A stretch of DNA of 64,000 nt from Sclerurus mexicanus. Lineage: Eukaryota > Chordata > Aves > Passeriformes > Furnariidae. Shown in pieces: positions 1 to 13,789 of this stretch. The notes under the pieces were generated by a model that made no database searches, was not told the origin of the DNA, and saw only the letters and a list, made by a program, of their open reading frames with translations. The stretch spans positions 452,339 to 516,338 of the forward strand of contig VWZF01006750.1 in the NCBI GenBank assembly GCA_013396755.1, given 5' to 3'. The position numbers were made by a program, and so were the translations under genes. Each line of letters starts with the position of its first letter. Position 1 is the first letter of the stretch.

Positions 1-74
1 GTTTATAGCTCTATTGCTAAAAATATGTTTATTTTAGCTTTTTTAACATTCATAGGATTTTTTTTTTTAAATAC

Positions 75-161
75 CTGTGCTTTCCCATATCTTGCTCGAG
101 GACTTTGTGGATATTGATTCACTAATGTTTCAAAGGCCCTTAGAGCTTCTTCAACTTTTCC
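75..161 (-). CDS. ASPH: ASPH exon: first TPR helix pair of the hydroxylase body
   Basis: This 87-nt, phase 0-0 exon encodes GKVEEALRAFETLVNQYPQS followed by PRARYGKAQ. It matches the ASPH segment just after the lysine-rich linker, where the luminal TPR-like region starts. The A..AF..LV..YP.SPRARYGKA pattern is a typical TPR helix pair. The acceptor reads TTCCAG with an upstream T/C tract, and the donor is ACAG then GTATTT. It joins in frame to 2291-2379 (..KLRKK then GKVEEA..). It belongs only to the full-length, catalytic transcript. The 2-oxoglutarate/Fe dioxygenase exons are not in the window. Confidence 0.95.
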
Positions 162-1233
162 CTGGAAAGTAGAGATATTTATCAGCAATTCTATCTAATA
201 AAAATGCTAAAGGATGCATGACCCAATAACACATTAGTTTCCACAATCAAAAATCTCCACAAAATAAACAATGCACTCTGAATCAACAGTTTTCACTCAT
301 ACTTTTGTTAGGATTGCCTTATTATTTAAGAGAAATTCACTATCATTATTTATGAAACACTATCACCTACTTTCCATGGTTAAAATGAATAGCTTTTTTT
401 TTTTTTAACTCAATTTCCCTTTGTTGACTGGACAAAATACTGAGATGACAATAACCTGTGTACATAAAAAAGTAAAGATTCTACTGCTAATAACACAGTC
501 CAAAATGAATATAACAGAGAATAGGAAGAAATACGTGGAAATTTTCTCTCTGCACACCTCTCTTGATAAACAGTATTGTAACTACAGTTCTTTTAGGGGA
601 AATAGTGGAGACATCCATAGTGTATGCCTGTTTCCTTCAAATCTTTTGCATAACCATGTCCCTCAGGACACCTTCCACGTGCTCTGCATCTCTTCCCTAT
701 CTCACACCAAGCCCGAATGTAACTATGGTATTCTCATGATGGTTGCTGACTAGCAAGTATGGATGGAAGTTGAGAAGAACCAGTCACACTGTTAAATAGG
801 TGCTAAGCACTGCTTGGCAATATTTGGCAGCAGACCTTGCTGCCACTTCCAGCTCTTACAGTTTTATAAATATGAGTGGGCTATTACACACAACTGCCCT
901 GCTATCTTCAAATATTACATGTCTGATTTGTTACTAAATTTATCCTGATTCCTTCATTACAAGTATGACCATCTGTAACTTACCAAGAGACACAGGCAGG
1001 AAAAGAGAGTCAGCAAACTGACTCTATAGGCTCATCAAAAGATTCTGCTACACCTTTCTTTGATTAACCAGTTGCTTAAGTAACAAGAAGCATGAAAATT
1101 CCCTTCAGTTTTATATTCTGACATGTAAAGAATACTTCTAATGATGAAGAGCAGTGGCAGCGTGAGGTTAGTGCTCTCTATCTAATAGCATTCCAGTCCC
1201 ATCACAGGCCTACCAGAACTCTGGGGCTGCATA

Positions 1234-1278
1234 AATGGCAATATAAAGTCAAAATGGCAATATAAAGTCAAAATGGCA
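1234..1278. repeat. 19-bp tandem duplication
   Basis: The 19-mer AATGGCAATATAAAGTCAA occurs twice back to back (1234-1252 and 1253-1271), with a third partial copy AATGGCA. It is intronic and probably a replication-slippage product. Confidence 0.85.
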
Positions 1279-1664
1279 GTGTTCTGAAATTTAAGAATAA
1301 TCCTACATTTACAGTGACTAAAATGGTCTTTATTGTACTGTACTGAAAATAGTATATCTCCTCGCTCATCCATCTTAAATCCAGGGTACAATAAAAACCT
1401 GCAGTTGTGTTTTATGTTTTAGGACTGTCTTTGAGGCACAGCAGAGTTTCTAGATTTACATCCAAAAGACTTAAGGCATTTCATTTCTAACAGCCACAGT
1501 TTTGCTTCATTATTTTATCTCACTTATGGATAAGGGATCTCATACCTCTGCGAAGGTCTTATTTTTCTGAAACACTCAAACAAAAGAATAAAATTGGAAC
1601 CTAAATAGGGAGATGACTGAAGAGCTTGCTTACTGTTGGGTTGTTTGCTTGCTTTTCATAGACA

Positions 1665-1710
1665 AATTCCTCTCCAACCTAATTGACTCTATGATTCTGT
1701 GATTCTATTC
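1665..1710 (+). mobile_element. CR1 LINE 3'-end relic
   Basis: The stretch CTCTCCAACCTAATTGACTC followed by TATGATTCTGTGATTC matches the end of avian CR1 elements (ccaacct...ctatgattctgtgattc). Only the last tens of bases can be recognised. Plus orientation. Confidence 0.7.
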
Positions 1711-2290
1711 TAAGTTATTAAACTCAGAACTACCCAAACTGACTGACTGATGTCAAGGTCTTGCTGCCAGTCGTGAGAAGAAGGAACATATGCTTTGTTC
1801 TCTAAAGAGCTGTACAGGGGCAGAGATGCTTATACGACGTACGTAGAATCCCAACAGAAACAACACCTACTTCAGGATCTGCACGTAATGCTCTCTGAAG
1901 CGTACAAACACTTCCTCAGAGATCCATATTAACACACACATATTAAGTTCTCCGGTAAGAGCTGACTTCAGTACTCAAATGGACAACAGTGATAGGACAG
2001 AACTAACCCTGTTCCATGTGACTGATTCAAGCATAAATTCAATGGTTAAGCCAGATATTTTCAACACTAGCAGCGAGCAAACATACAGGAATAGACATAC
2101 ACTTATGACTTTAAAAAATTTAAATAAATCTCCAGCAGGAGCTAAATTTGAAGGACAAATACGCACTGAACATGTTAAAAAGTTAATTTTACAAAAAATA
2201 ATGTAAAAGTCATTATTCCTTTTCCTAAGCTTTTATTTTATTCATTTTTGTCCATTGCCTACAGTCCTGAGCGAAACATTTAAAACTTAC

Positions 2291-2379
2291 TTTTTTACGT
2301 AGTTTTTCTGCAGCATCTAGTTCAGCTTTAATGGTCTTATCAAACTTGTTTAAGAGCTTTGGCTTCTTCTTCTTTTTAG
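2291..2379 (-). CDS. ASPH: ASPH exon: Lys-rich end of linker into hydroxylase body
   Basis: This 89-nt exon has a phase-1 start and phase-0 end. With the G carried from the previous exon it reads AKKKKKPKLLNKFDKTIKAE, then LDAAEKLRKK. It is nearly identical to the ASPH family segment KKKKPKLLNKFDKTIKAELDAAEKLRK. It marks the switch from the variable acidic linker to the conserved luminal body. The acceptor is TTCTAG after a T-rich tract; the donor is AAAAAA followed by GTAAGT. It is the first exon specific to the catalytic isoform that is highly conserved, and it changes the splice phase from 1 to 0. Confidence 0.97.
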
Positions 2380-2782
2380 CTAGAAGGTTTAAAAAACACA
2401 GTTCATTACTTCTTTTGCATTTCACAGCAATTGTCTGGAGCAATGTTTAACTAGGGAATATGTTAGTAAAGTGCATGATTTTCAAGTAAGGCAGTTTTGA
2501 ATTACACTGAAAAGAAACTGATTTCTTACTATTACAATCACAAACGCCTATATGAAAAAGCAAACTTCAGTCATTCAAATTGAATAACTTGACAGTCAAG
2601 TTTTGGATAAAGAATCTTTCATCACATAACAATCAAGGATTTTTTTTCCCAAATGGTTCAACAGGCATGGAAGAACAAAGAGAACTGATATTTTCCCAAG
2701 TTTATATGGTATTATGAAAAACATGATTATCAGGACATATAAGTAATTTCTAAAAGTTGTGACTGTATATGTCTAATTCTTT

Positions 2783-3319
2783 GCCTAGAGCAATTAGTGA
2801 GGTCACATCTGGAGCGCTGGGTCCAGTTCTGGGCTTCTCAGTACAAGAGATCTGTGGAGCTCCTGAAGCGGGTCCAGCAGAGGGTGACAAAGATGATTAC
2901 GGGACTGGAGCATCTCTCTTACAAGGAAAGGCAGAGGGAGCTCTGCTTGTTCAGCCTTGAGAAGACTGAGAAGGGACCTCATCCATGTCTGTAAGTATCT
3001 GAAGGCAGCATGTGAAGAAGGATGGAGCCAGGCTCTTCTCAGAGCTGCCTAACAATAGGACAAGAGGCAACGAGCAGAAACTGATGCACAGGAAATTCCA
3101 CCTGAACATGAGGAAGAATTTTACTGTGCGAGTGACTGTGCACTGGAACACATTGTCCAGAGAGACTGTGGAGTCACCCTCACTGGAGATACTCAAGAAC
3201 CATCTGGATGCAATTCTGTGCAATGTGTTCTGGGAGGAGCATGCTCGAGCAGGGCTTTTGGACAAAATGATCCATTGTGATCCCTTCCAACCTGACCCAT
3301 TCTGTCGTTCTGTGATTAG
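2783..3319 (+). mobile_element. CR1 LINE fragment (3' part)
   Basis: Diagnostic CR1 stretches are present in order: a ggtcacatctggagcgctgggtccagttctggg-like segment, GTCCAGCAGAGGGTGACAAA, the 'gactggagcatctctcttacaag' region, 'gaggaagaattttactgtg', 'cactggaacacattgtccagag', and a tail with TTCCAACCTGACCCATTCTG. Open frames of about 65-113 codons inside it are remnants of or by-products of the LINE, not host genes. It is diverged and truncated at the 5' end. Confidence 0.92.
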
Positions 3320-6300
3320 AATAGTTCATAGAAATCATAATTACTCCTGTTAGGAGAGTCCCAAAAAGTCAAGGAGTCAAACTTTCTGCTGAAAACAAGT
3401 TCAGTGCTGAAATACCAGATCAAGACCTCTAAGTGATCAAATTTCCACAGCTTAGTAAGCTATCACACAGGAGCAGAGCATCAGCAGTAGTAGCAAACCA
3501 GCACTGAAGTAAATTGTGTAAATTGCATTTGAAGCAAATTGAAGTAAATGGTGTCAATTTAAACAGCCATTTACTTCACAGCACTTCACTCTTAAACAAT
3601 GTCTATTTAGCTGCATTAAGTATATTAGTTGTTAAAATAATGCAAATATGCTACTGAAAGGATATGGCAGCAGGTAACTGCTTTTCCACATTTGCTACAG
3701 CTTAATTTTGGTTTTGCACTCCCATTAGGAAAAAAGGACTCCACCTTTCCTGACACAGAAATATGTATTGGCTGATACAAGTAATGACTAGTTATGTATA
3801 TCTGTAATTAGTAGGACATGTTTTTGCTTTAATTATGCGTTACTGCGTTTCCCCCCTCTATGGAGCCTAGTCATTAACAGCCATGAAAAGAAGTAAAATA
3901 ACTATTCTTTTTGTAGAAGTTTAAATAGGGAATGTTGTAACTGGTACGTGTAAAGCTAAACCCAAACATCCTAAATTTTAACATCGCAAGACTGTTGCAA
4001 TGCTGCAGCAAGTATTTTGGATAACAAGTCATTGTTACTAGCCATGTTTCATTCTGCTTCTCAAGGCCTCAAGTGCATTGTTCAGGAATGACGAGAGCCA
4101 CCACAGTCAGTAGCTGTGCTCGTGGGTTGTCAAACAATACTGTTTCCCTGAGACACTGATCCTACATAGAGTCTTAGGCAGACAAATCACGTTATCTATG
4201 TTAAACCTCAGGGAAAGACCAACGCCTTAGTTAATGCTAAACCAATACTAAGTTCACCAAATCACTAGAGAACCTCCTGTGTCTGAGCTGCTTCTGTATG
4301 GGAGGAAAAATAAACACTCGAGTATTTTGGGTTTTTTTTGTGTAAAACTTTTACTGTCATGTTCAATGTTGAACTCAGCTGCGCTGTGATGCTTTTCTTA
4401 CCTTTTGAAACTCTTCTGTAGCATTGGTATGCACAGTTGAATAGATGCTATTGCTTTTCAGAGACAGGAGGGAAACAGATTTCAAGCAGAATGCAAGCTA
4501 TCCTATCAAATTCCATTTACTTATTCACAGAGGTCGCATGAAATTTTAAACCTAAAAATATATTAAGATTTATAAAGGAAAGGTACGAAAGCAGCAATGC
4601 ATTAGGATTATTATACCCCTGTTGATCCTTCCTATAATAGAGGGGACTGTAATTTTCTATTGCATTAGCTACTAAGAAGAAGAAAAAAAACCAAAACAAA
4701 CTGACATATACGACTTTACTCCTTTTTCAGGACAAATCACCAAATAACATACTTTAATATTTTGGTTTTGCTCCCCTAAACAGTTCAGGTTTTCATTGTA
4801 ACCTATGATTTGAAATCAAGCATTTATACTGAAGCACACAACAATGTACTTAAGGAATGTAGTTATCATGGAACTAAAGTGACCAAGGAGGAGTTTTGTG
4901 TTTTTTCATAATATACATGTTTTTAATGCTTGTTGTTCCTTCCCCAAGGAAGGAAGGAAATTGGAAAGCAATGCTTTCCAATCTGTGGACAATTTCCAGT
5001 CTTGCTCTGTCTTAGTTTAATATCACCCATTTAATAGGAAAGCAATGTTTTTACTGCATTTTCATGCAGTTAATGATGACAAGGATTAAGGCACACAGTA
5101 CTGGCTCTCTTCCAAGGGTTCACACCCCTTGAATCCAGTAAAACTCACAGAACCAGCTCTTATCACAAGAGCAAGGACCAGTCCACCCCAAACCTTCAGT
5201 CCACAGTGACTAACAGGTATGGTCAGAAGTTTCTCACATAACATCACTGGGCCTGAAAAGAACAATCCATAACATGTAAAAGGTTTGTTGAGTTTTGCCT
5301 TTGCTTGCCTTTTTTTCTTCCTGAAAATAAGCCAATTTGTTTTTCAAGCAACCATTGCTATTTCTAAGGCCTGGCTTTCTCAACAGCAGGTGTGGATGAA
5401 CCCAGAAGCACCAGCCCAAGGAACTAATGAAAGAAAACAACCCTGAGGACGTTTTTGGTTCATTGAGCTCTTAGCTGCCATGAGAAACTGTCCTTTGTTG
5501 TTAGCAGGAAAACAGAGGCATATCAGTTCCTCTGAGTACATGATCTGGGGAGCTTCCATTTGGACACCACCACCAAACACTTGGTCTAATTTCTGTTCTC
5601 TAAAAAGGAGGCTGTACATACACACAAGAAATAACGTCAAGCACAACTAAAATGTCAATTCTCAGTTCTTATGGCATGAATGAAAGTCTTTACCTAAGGC
5701 TAGCCAGTTACACAGGAACTGTATATTCAGTAAGACAGGACAGCCATGTGCCAGCTTTTTAGCTTTCAACACTCATGGAAAGACAGTCACCTGGTCCTTC
5801 AGTAAGCATTGCAACAACAAGGTACCTTTGAGGCAAAGGAATGAAGCTTTCCCACCCGCAAAGAACCTCTTACTGCCTGTTGGACAGTTTCTGCTGTTCA
5901 TTTGAATTTAGAAGGAGATGTGAAACAGCTCATCAAGAAAGAGTAAATTAAATTCTTACAAGTCTGCAGCACAAAGACATAATATCTTTCCCTTCATATC
6001 CAAGTTGGGTGATGTGTTGGAAGAACCTTTTTGCCACCCTCCATTACAAAGAAGTATTATCTTCCTAGTCTCAGTACAATTATATATCATCTCTAGACCA
6101 GCAGGAGATCAATATAAAAAGCTGGAAAGGAGCTGTTAACATAAATATTATTCATCTGCTAGTCACCAATATAACACAGTAAACATTATATAACGAGCGA
6201 TCATTTTCATCTCCCGTTCTACTCCTAGGTTAAAGGATTCACCAGGGAGCTTTCAGTGTAACCATCAAGCATTCCTCTATATTAACCAGATAGCCTGCTA

Positions 6301-8820
6301 ACTCCCTGCAGGGGTATTTTAATAAATTATCCATTGCCTCCTTCTCGTGCAATAATCTTTTAGCAGATGTGACCAAATATATTAAATTCAATGTTACAAA
6401 GAAGTTATCTCATCTGTTTTCAGGGGGAAAAATATGTAATTTTTCTTCAATGACAGATTTCACCATGTCACTGAAGTTGTGCATGATCACACAAGTGCTT
6501 GGGTAGTTTCTTGTCCAAATTGGGTTGAGTATTAAAATGGTAATAATTTTTTTTTTATGTATCATACTGTGGTCTTTCAAGAAGGATACTGAGGATTTTC
6601 AATAATAGCCTTGCATGTAAGGATAGACTTTCTGTCTAGGGCTGCTGTCAGAGAATTCCTTAAGACTCCCTCAGAGAAAACCATTTCCACTGTCAAAGCA
6701 GCAAGCTAGAAAGAATTCCAGTAAGAAGCTCTATGCTAGTTCTTGTGTTGGAGAATAAACAATTACCAGTGATGACAAGCAATCTTGTAACTCTCTTATT
6801 AAGATATAAATAAAAAGAAACAAAAAAAGAAAAAAGTGTGCAATAAACTTAATAGCCTGTCATTTCATTCAGTGAAAGATGATGAAATAGTTATTTTATA
6901 TACCTGTTGTACCACATGAAAACTAAAACACCAGGCATATTTTGGTTTTATGTTGAAAAGCACCCTCTCATCACCAAAAGCAGTGACAGTCTTTTTCTTT
7001 TTTTTTCTACAAAGGACAGAGAAATTCCTTTTGAATAATAATGAATGCATGCTAAATATTCTTCAGACTACAAGATCATCACATAAAAATTAAGGAAAAG
7101 TAATCAAATGATTGAATCACTTACTTTTGAAGAATGGTTTAAAAATATTTTGTCTTAATTGTTGGAGTGGGGAGGGGAGCAACATTTACATTTGAATAAA
7201 CAAGAAACAAAGAAGGGTAAAAAGGCAGTAGTAAAGAGTTTACCAGTGGAAGAGGGGTACATACTGCTCTGTAAAATGTAGCTACAGAGATGAAAAGAAT
7301 AAATTATTTTCAGTATCATCATAGTCAGGATAAGGAATAGAAGGTTTAAAATTGCTACAGAAATAAATTCAGCTTGAACATCTATCTCTGAGCAAGTACA
7401 GTAGAACAGGTTGCTGAGGGCAGTTGTGGAATTCTAATTATTGAAAATTTGTAAGAACAAGCTGTATTAGTATCTGCCAGGAAAAATGCGCACAGCTGAT
7501 AAGGCCTTCAGTCAACTAAATAGACAAAGTAAGTTTTAGGGTCCCACCTGATGTTCTACAATTTCTGTAATATACTTCTATATGTCAATGAGCTTTAGTG
7601 CCAACACTATAGTTACACAGGTATCTCACTTGATAATCAAAGAAATCCCCACACAAGGTTGCTGTGTCAGTCATCACAGAGACAAGATTTCTTCTGTCTC
7701 TATGCCAGCAACAGGATATTGAAGTTCACAAACTTTTCCCAATGCAAAACTTCATCTCAGTGCTATAATTTCAGAAAAGCCGCAACTGATTAAAAATCAA
7801 ATCCTGTGTAACTTCATATGAAGCAGATCTTTTTAAGTAACTGTCCAGACAAACAGCATAAAAAAAAATTTGCAAACTGTATATCAATTTATTCATAGAA
7901 TTAAACTTCTTGATACTTGACAGCTTTTAATCTAAAAAGCTTCCTGAAGAATCAATAATCGAAGAATTAAAACTTTTTTAGGATTTCTAGACAAATGTCT
8001 GAATGGTCCTGTATAAGTGAGCAGAACATAAGATTTGAAATTTGTATAAAATGCCAAGTAGCCCATTATGTTAATGCAGTAAATGCATCCAAACCAATTA
8101 CATGAAGCAACAAGAGAAAAAAAAAAGTCTAACTAAAACACGGCAAAAAATTGATTACATATGACACTAAGTCCAAAGCAATACAGAAAAAACACAAATA
8201 ATTAGTAATAATACTTCCACAAAGCAGTAAATTAATCTTCTCTAGCCTCCAGAGAAGGGGAAAGGGGTGTACATGTGAAATCTCTTCATTTCACATTTTC
8301 ATCTGAAATATAAAACAATCATCCAGGCTAAGAAAACCTCATTCTCCTAAAAGAGAAAATACTGATGACCTGCCTGATTAGACATCAGCCTAATATCTCA
8401 AACAGTTAATATCCTTAGCCACAACTGAACAAATATATTGAATACTACCAAAATTATTTTTCACGATTAATAGACATTTTTTACCCTAAAGAGACACCAT
8501 ACACTTGGCATTTTAAGAGATAGCAAGTTACTTTTAAGTGGGTCAAGGCATTTTCTACACCGTAAAGGTTTCAACTAGTTGTTTTCTGAAAAGATAATTT
8601 AAAAGATGGAGTACATTTAGCACAACACATAGAACAAGCTGTTCTGTCCTTGCTGATGTGCTCTGAGCCTCTGATCAAATACATGTACAGTTTTGTTCCT
8701 GAGCAAACTTAGTGGGAGATGCTATTAAAAATCCCAGAACAATTGGTGTTTATCTCTAAAAACTAGTATGCACTTTCATACATGTAATACAAATCACCTC
8801 TCATTCCTGTGCCTTGTAAA

Positions 8821-8865
8821 AAGTTGGGGCAGACATTCTACAATTCTGTGATTTTATTCTGGCAC
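8821..8865 (+). mobile_element. probable CR1 3'-end relic
   Basis: A short ACATTCTACAATTCTGTGAT tail resembles the CR1 terminal octamer repeats. Nothing upstream can be aligned by eye, so this is a weak call. Confidence 0.4.
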
Positions 8866-9780
8866 AACAGACTTGCCAGGAAGAAGGACATTGCAAACAG
8901 TGAGCTTGTTAGCTGCTGTGCAGCCATGGTCAGAGAGGCATCTCAAATGAGACTAGCTCAGGCACTTCTGCATTCACTCTTGCTGCCCTTTTCTCCTCCT
9001 CCCTCCTTTGCTCTGAGTGCTAACTATTCGTTTTCTTAAGCCCTCTGCTCCCTTTCTCATGTTCAGAGCCTAGGAAAAGTGGTGAGGTGGGAGGTCAGGC
9101 TTACCTCCTGCACCAGAGCTGAGCTTTTGAACCTGGTCTGTTCACTGTCAGCAATGACTGGCAGCCTGGCTGGTCTAACTTGGAGTTTTGGGAAGAAGAT
9201 TGCCTTCCACATAGGATAAATGGTCTTATTTCAATGTTTGGAAACTAAAGCTGTAGGATTTAGAGCTAATTGAGAGGGGCAGTAGCCTGCTCTGTGATTA
9301 TGAGAGTACATATTACATATTAGCATAAGTATTTCTTGTTAAACATGTCTTCTAATAAAATTTAGTTCCTCAGAAATGGCGAGACAAAATCATTGCAATC
9401 TCTGTGGATTTGGGGAGAAAACATGAGGATAGAAAGATACTACTCCCTATCTAACAAACCACTTCGTAAGTGTGGTTTGGTTCTTGTAACTAGATTTTTT
9501 AATTTACTTATTAATTCATTCATATTGTCATTATAATGTTAAGGGAGCATTCCTAGTGGCTTTCTCAATCATACATCTGCTAATACTGGCATGCAAAACA
9601 GCCAGGAGTTAGGACTCTGGCTTTTAGTTAACTGCCTCACAAGGCATAAGGATTCAAAATAAAGCCTGGTCTTTACAGCCACCTTGAGGACACACAGCCC
9701 CCAGCTTTTGAATTGCAAAGCACACTATAACAATCCTGCTGCACTGACTATGTTGTGCTTACTGCCGGCAGGTAAATTGA

Positions 9781-9866
9781 AGATGTCCCTGCTCATTGCA
9801 GGGGGTTGGACTAGATGGCCTTTAAAGGTCCCTTTCAACCTGAACTATTCTATAACTCTATGATTT
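9781..9866 (+). mobile_element. CR1 LINE 3' end
   Basis: The sequence includes GGGGGTTGGACTAGATGGCC, then a 'tttaaaggtccctttcaacctgaac' type run and TTCTATAACTCTATGATTT. This is the final ~85 bp of a CR1 element, severely 5'-truncated as usual for CR1. Confidence 0.92.
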
Positions 9867-12800
9867 AAGTATTCAGTGCAGTTTTAGTAAGAGCTATAAC
9901 TATTTAACTATAGAGGTTTCAATTACATAGTTATGTCTCCACATGTTATGCCATCTCTAAAGCTAATCTGAATTAAAAAACCTCCTCATGTGATAGTTTC
10001 ACTCACTCACAGTGAAGGCTCCACCTGTCAGTTCTCCATCTTAAACTGTCAAAAACTAAGGAAGCAATTTCCAGGGAACAGGCATAGGCTTTGTTTTCTA
10101 AACACCCTCCTATTTCTGCTGTGATACAAATTCAGTAATAATGCTCTTGGCAACTTGTGGATGGCAACATCTGGCTGTGGGACAATGACAAGTAGATACC
10201 GATGATCATGGTCTGTAGTTTTTTTCCAACTAATTTTGTGACCTTCTATTTAACTAATTCCACTCGCCACCCCATCCTCAACACTCCAACCTTCCCAATC
10301 CAATTTTCAGAGTTTCAGTTACGGGCTGAAAAACATACACATGTATATTAGCAGACCAATTGCTTTTACCTGGAATTCAAAATTTGCTCAAGTAATTCTC
10401 CTCCCTGCTCAGACTAGCCCCGTATCATTACCCAAATTAGTTTTGGAAGTTGTGCTGCCTCTCAGTGCTGCGTGAATGAGAATTTGATGATGATGAAAAA
10501 CTCCTGTCATTGTCCTGTTGTTTGGGAAGCCCATTATGTGCGATACAGAGAGTGTAAGTGATCCACTTGTTTTATGGGCTTCCATAAATGATAACTTGGA
10601 AGGTATAAAACCAAGTAACTGCATCTTGATAATTTAAAGGCAGGAGCACTACAATAATTAAAGATCTTTCTAAACTATATTGGTAGAACAGGCAAAACAC
10701 TATCATCAACTTATCTGAGGAAGTAATCAGACAATAAAAACTGAGGCATTTTAGGGACTAATAAAGCCAGAATCTAATGGTTATAATAAATCTTTAGCTG
10801 CAGCTATTCCAGAACAATTTCCCTTGTAGTAAAAAGTATTCTACAGGGCTTTCTGTATGAAATTATTGTTTGTTGGTTAGATGTTGATCATAAGAAACAA
10901 CTGAAGAATGATTACTTTTGGCATGTATTTTTCCATCATTCACTTCTCTCTTTCACCATTAAGTCTTTGGGTTTCATTCAAAGGCTAGACTCAAGCAATC
11001 CTTTGATAAGACCAGAAGGAATTTTCTCCCTTGACTTTCCGTACAAAAATACACACAAATATTCTAATGTCTTATATATTTAGTTCAGAACAGCGTTATG
11101 CAGCAGTTTTGGACTTTAAGAACTACACTTCTGTGTCGGTCGTTCTGCACACAGCTCATATATATATTTAACTGTAGCCTGTATCAAATACGTAAATCCA
11201 CAGGTACTATTACACTCCTACAAGAGGAGCTTGCAAGGGTGGAACTCAGTCCATCTACCTTGAGGTGACAATGTTGGCAGTGAGTTAAGTATGTAAGCTC
11301 TTTCTCCAGACAATGGAGTTCTGGTAAAGGCTCTCAAAGGAATTTAGGGGACAATTGATCTGCAACAACCTGCAGCAAAACCCTACATTTAGTCAGAAGA
11401 ATAGCACTTTAACCTCCTAAGGTTACACAGGTTAGATCTTTACTGGTACCACAGTGGAATCCTGTATATTCCCTTCAAAGGTAAATATCCAAACAGTGGT
11501 ACATGCTGAGGGTGGTATCAAAATGACACTTGCAGCACCGCTTGTGGAATGACATGTCCTAAGCCTGGCTTACATATATGTCTGTTCCTGATGCAATGCA
11601 ACTGAGTGCTCCAACCAAACAGCATTCATTTTCACTGTCATATCAGTTTTGAAAAGCAATAATTATTATTTATAGTATTACCTATGCTGAAGTTCATTGC
11701 ATGAAACACATTCATTGCTGAAAATTGTTCCAGTTTTTATAGCTGTTCTTCACCAATATTAATTAGTGTTTAATATATGCCAATGTAAGTCAAAGTAGAA
11801 AAATGAAGCCCCATACTTAAAATTAATTTTTTTAACCTGTGATCAAAATCAACTAGAAACACCTCATACAGAAAGACATCTTACAGATGTGGCATGTATG
11901 TCTTGCATTGTACTAGTTGTTAATAATTTTAAAGAATTTTTTCTCAGAGTCACCTGAAATATCCATCCCACTTAAATTACTTGTTTAATTAAAAAATCCG
12001 ATCACATTCTTATGGAGAAGACTAAGAATCCTTGTTAATTTAATTTAACAGAGAAACCTTGAAGTAATAGTATGCTATGAAAATTTTAATTTTATTTTTT
12101 GTTTCTTTACAGGACTCTCCAGAGGAGGATTGTGTTAATACCAAAGAATTTTCAGTGAGACTTCCAATAAACTTAATGAAATCCTATTGAATACTGAAAT
12201 TTACAAAATTAAGACATTTTGCTAACAAAGTACAATGAATATTGCAGCAGTGAAAAATATTGATATAAGATCTATTCAAGCTGTAAATACTTTCTACACA
12301 GAAGGCTCTTTGGAGGTGTTTTTAGATATTTGGACACAAAAAAATGCAGACTCTGACCTACATCTCTATGAACTGTCAGAATCAAAAGCAAATCCTAAAT
12401 CCAAGCCAAAAATGAATTTTCAAATTCCCAACTCTTTGGATTCCCTAGTTTTCTACATATACCAGTCACAGTAGAGTATTTTTTAAAATACATCTCTCAT
12501 CTGTTTTGTGCTTCATCTTATTAGGGTAATTCAAAATAAACCAAAGCAGTAGTCCTTCATACCACTCTCTGCAACTAGGATATCTATAGCTAGACACTTT
12601 CATTGAAAGTGAAAACCTGAAATAGTTCAAACTATGAAAAAAGTTCAACAAAATTCACCTTGTATGAAATACCACACAAGCAGTTTAACTATAAACAAAG
12701 TTCATAGAAAAATGCAGGGTTGGTTTTCCCTTCAGGATGCAAAATTTTATCAATTTAGTCTGGAAAATAAAACCATCCTATTTTCTACCTTAAAGAAATC

Positions 12801-13789
12801 TGTGGTCTGCCATGGCATTTATTTAGTTGCTGATCAAAAAGAAACAAACCCACAAAGCACTTAGGATGCAAAAGGGAAGTACTTCCACCTTGTCACACTT
12901 TCAAGTCAAAGTTCTGATGAATAATGTTGCATAATTGCAAATCCTAATATTTATATTTTCTTACACAAGCTAGTATTTTTACCTATGACTGCTTTTTACC
13001 CATAGTGGACAGCAATTTTATGTCATTTCATTATACTGCTCTAATAGTTCAGTAAACCCAGCATGTAATAGTGGGGTTTTCCTACTATCATTTATGTAAA
13101 TCCAGTGCAGTAAGGTATTTCCTGCCAAATCTATCCTTTTTTAAGTGGAAATGTAGACACAATTGCCTTGCTTTCCAAGTTTTTTTTACTTTTTATATGT
13201 AATGCTTACATGTGACATATATAATAAATAAAATGTTTAAATTTTGCCAGTCCTAAAAACTTTATTTAAAATACCAATATACAAACCCAAACCCAAGAAA
13301 CCTTACCAAAAGACCATAAAAGTGTTATTCCCAAGTGCTCAAAGATAAAATAACTGCCCCACAGAAAATGGCAACAGAATGAAAAAGGAGCAGTAGAGCC
13401 ACTAAATCCATTGGCACAGGCCCTGAGGTTTCTGTGCATTGCCAGCTACAAACCACGAGCCCAGAAGGAGGTTGTGCAAACTTTACGCATGGGGCAAGAA
13501 CAAATGGTGTCGTAGGGAGAACAGATTCACAGTGCTCTTTATCAAAACTTCACTTCTTTCCCCATCACTTCTGCCTCTGCATCTTCCTACCTAAACTGAG
13601 CCACACAGAAACCCTTATTTGGTAAACATGGAATATACAAGGGCTGATTTTAATGTCACTTGTCTCTCCAGACTTACCATAGCTGGCAGTGATGAACCTG
13701 GCTCCTGGGGCAAGGCAGCCCAGGTTGACTCTTGCCCACAGATGCAGGACAAGCTTAGTGAAACTGATCTGCAGAATCCTAAACTAGGA

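Larger units (their letters stand above)
162..2290 (-). other. ASPH intron
   Basis: This is a noncoding intron of about 2.1 kb between the lysine-rich linker exon and the first TPR exon. It contains a CR1 3'-end relic at 1665-1710 and a 19-bp tandem duplication at 1234-1271. Short open frames here (for example 421-753) show no family resemblance and no exon-like borders. Confidence 0.85.

Noticed and set aside
2769..3353. Overlapping open frames of 63-113 codons on both strands
   Set aside because: They lie entirely within a CR1 fragment and are translations of the repeat.
10409..10624. Minus-strand 71-codon frame in somewhat higher-GC sequence
   Set aside because: No splice sites in the correct phase and no recognisable motif.
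12235..12474. 79-codon plus-strand open frame after an acceptor-like tract
   Set aside because: No family resemblance, wrong strand for ASPH, no partner exons seen.
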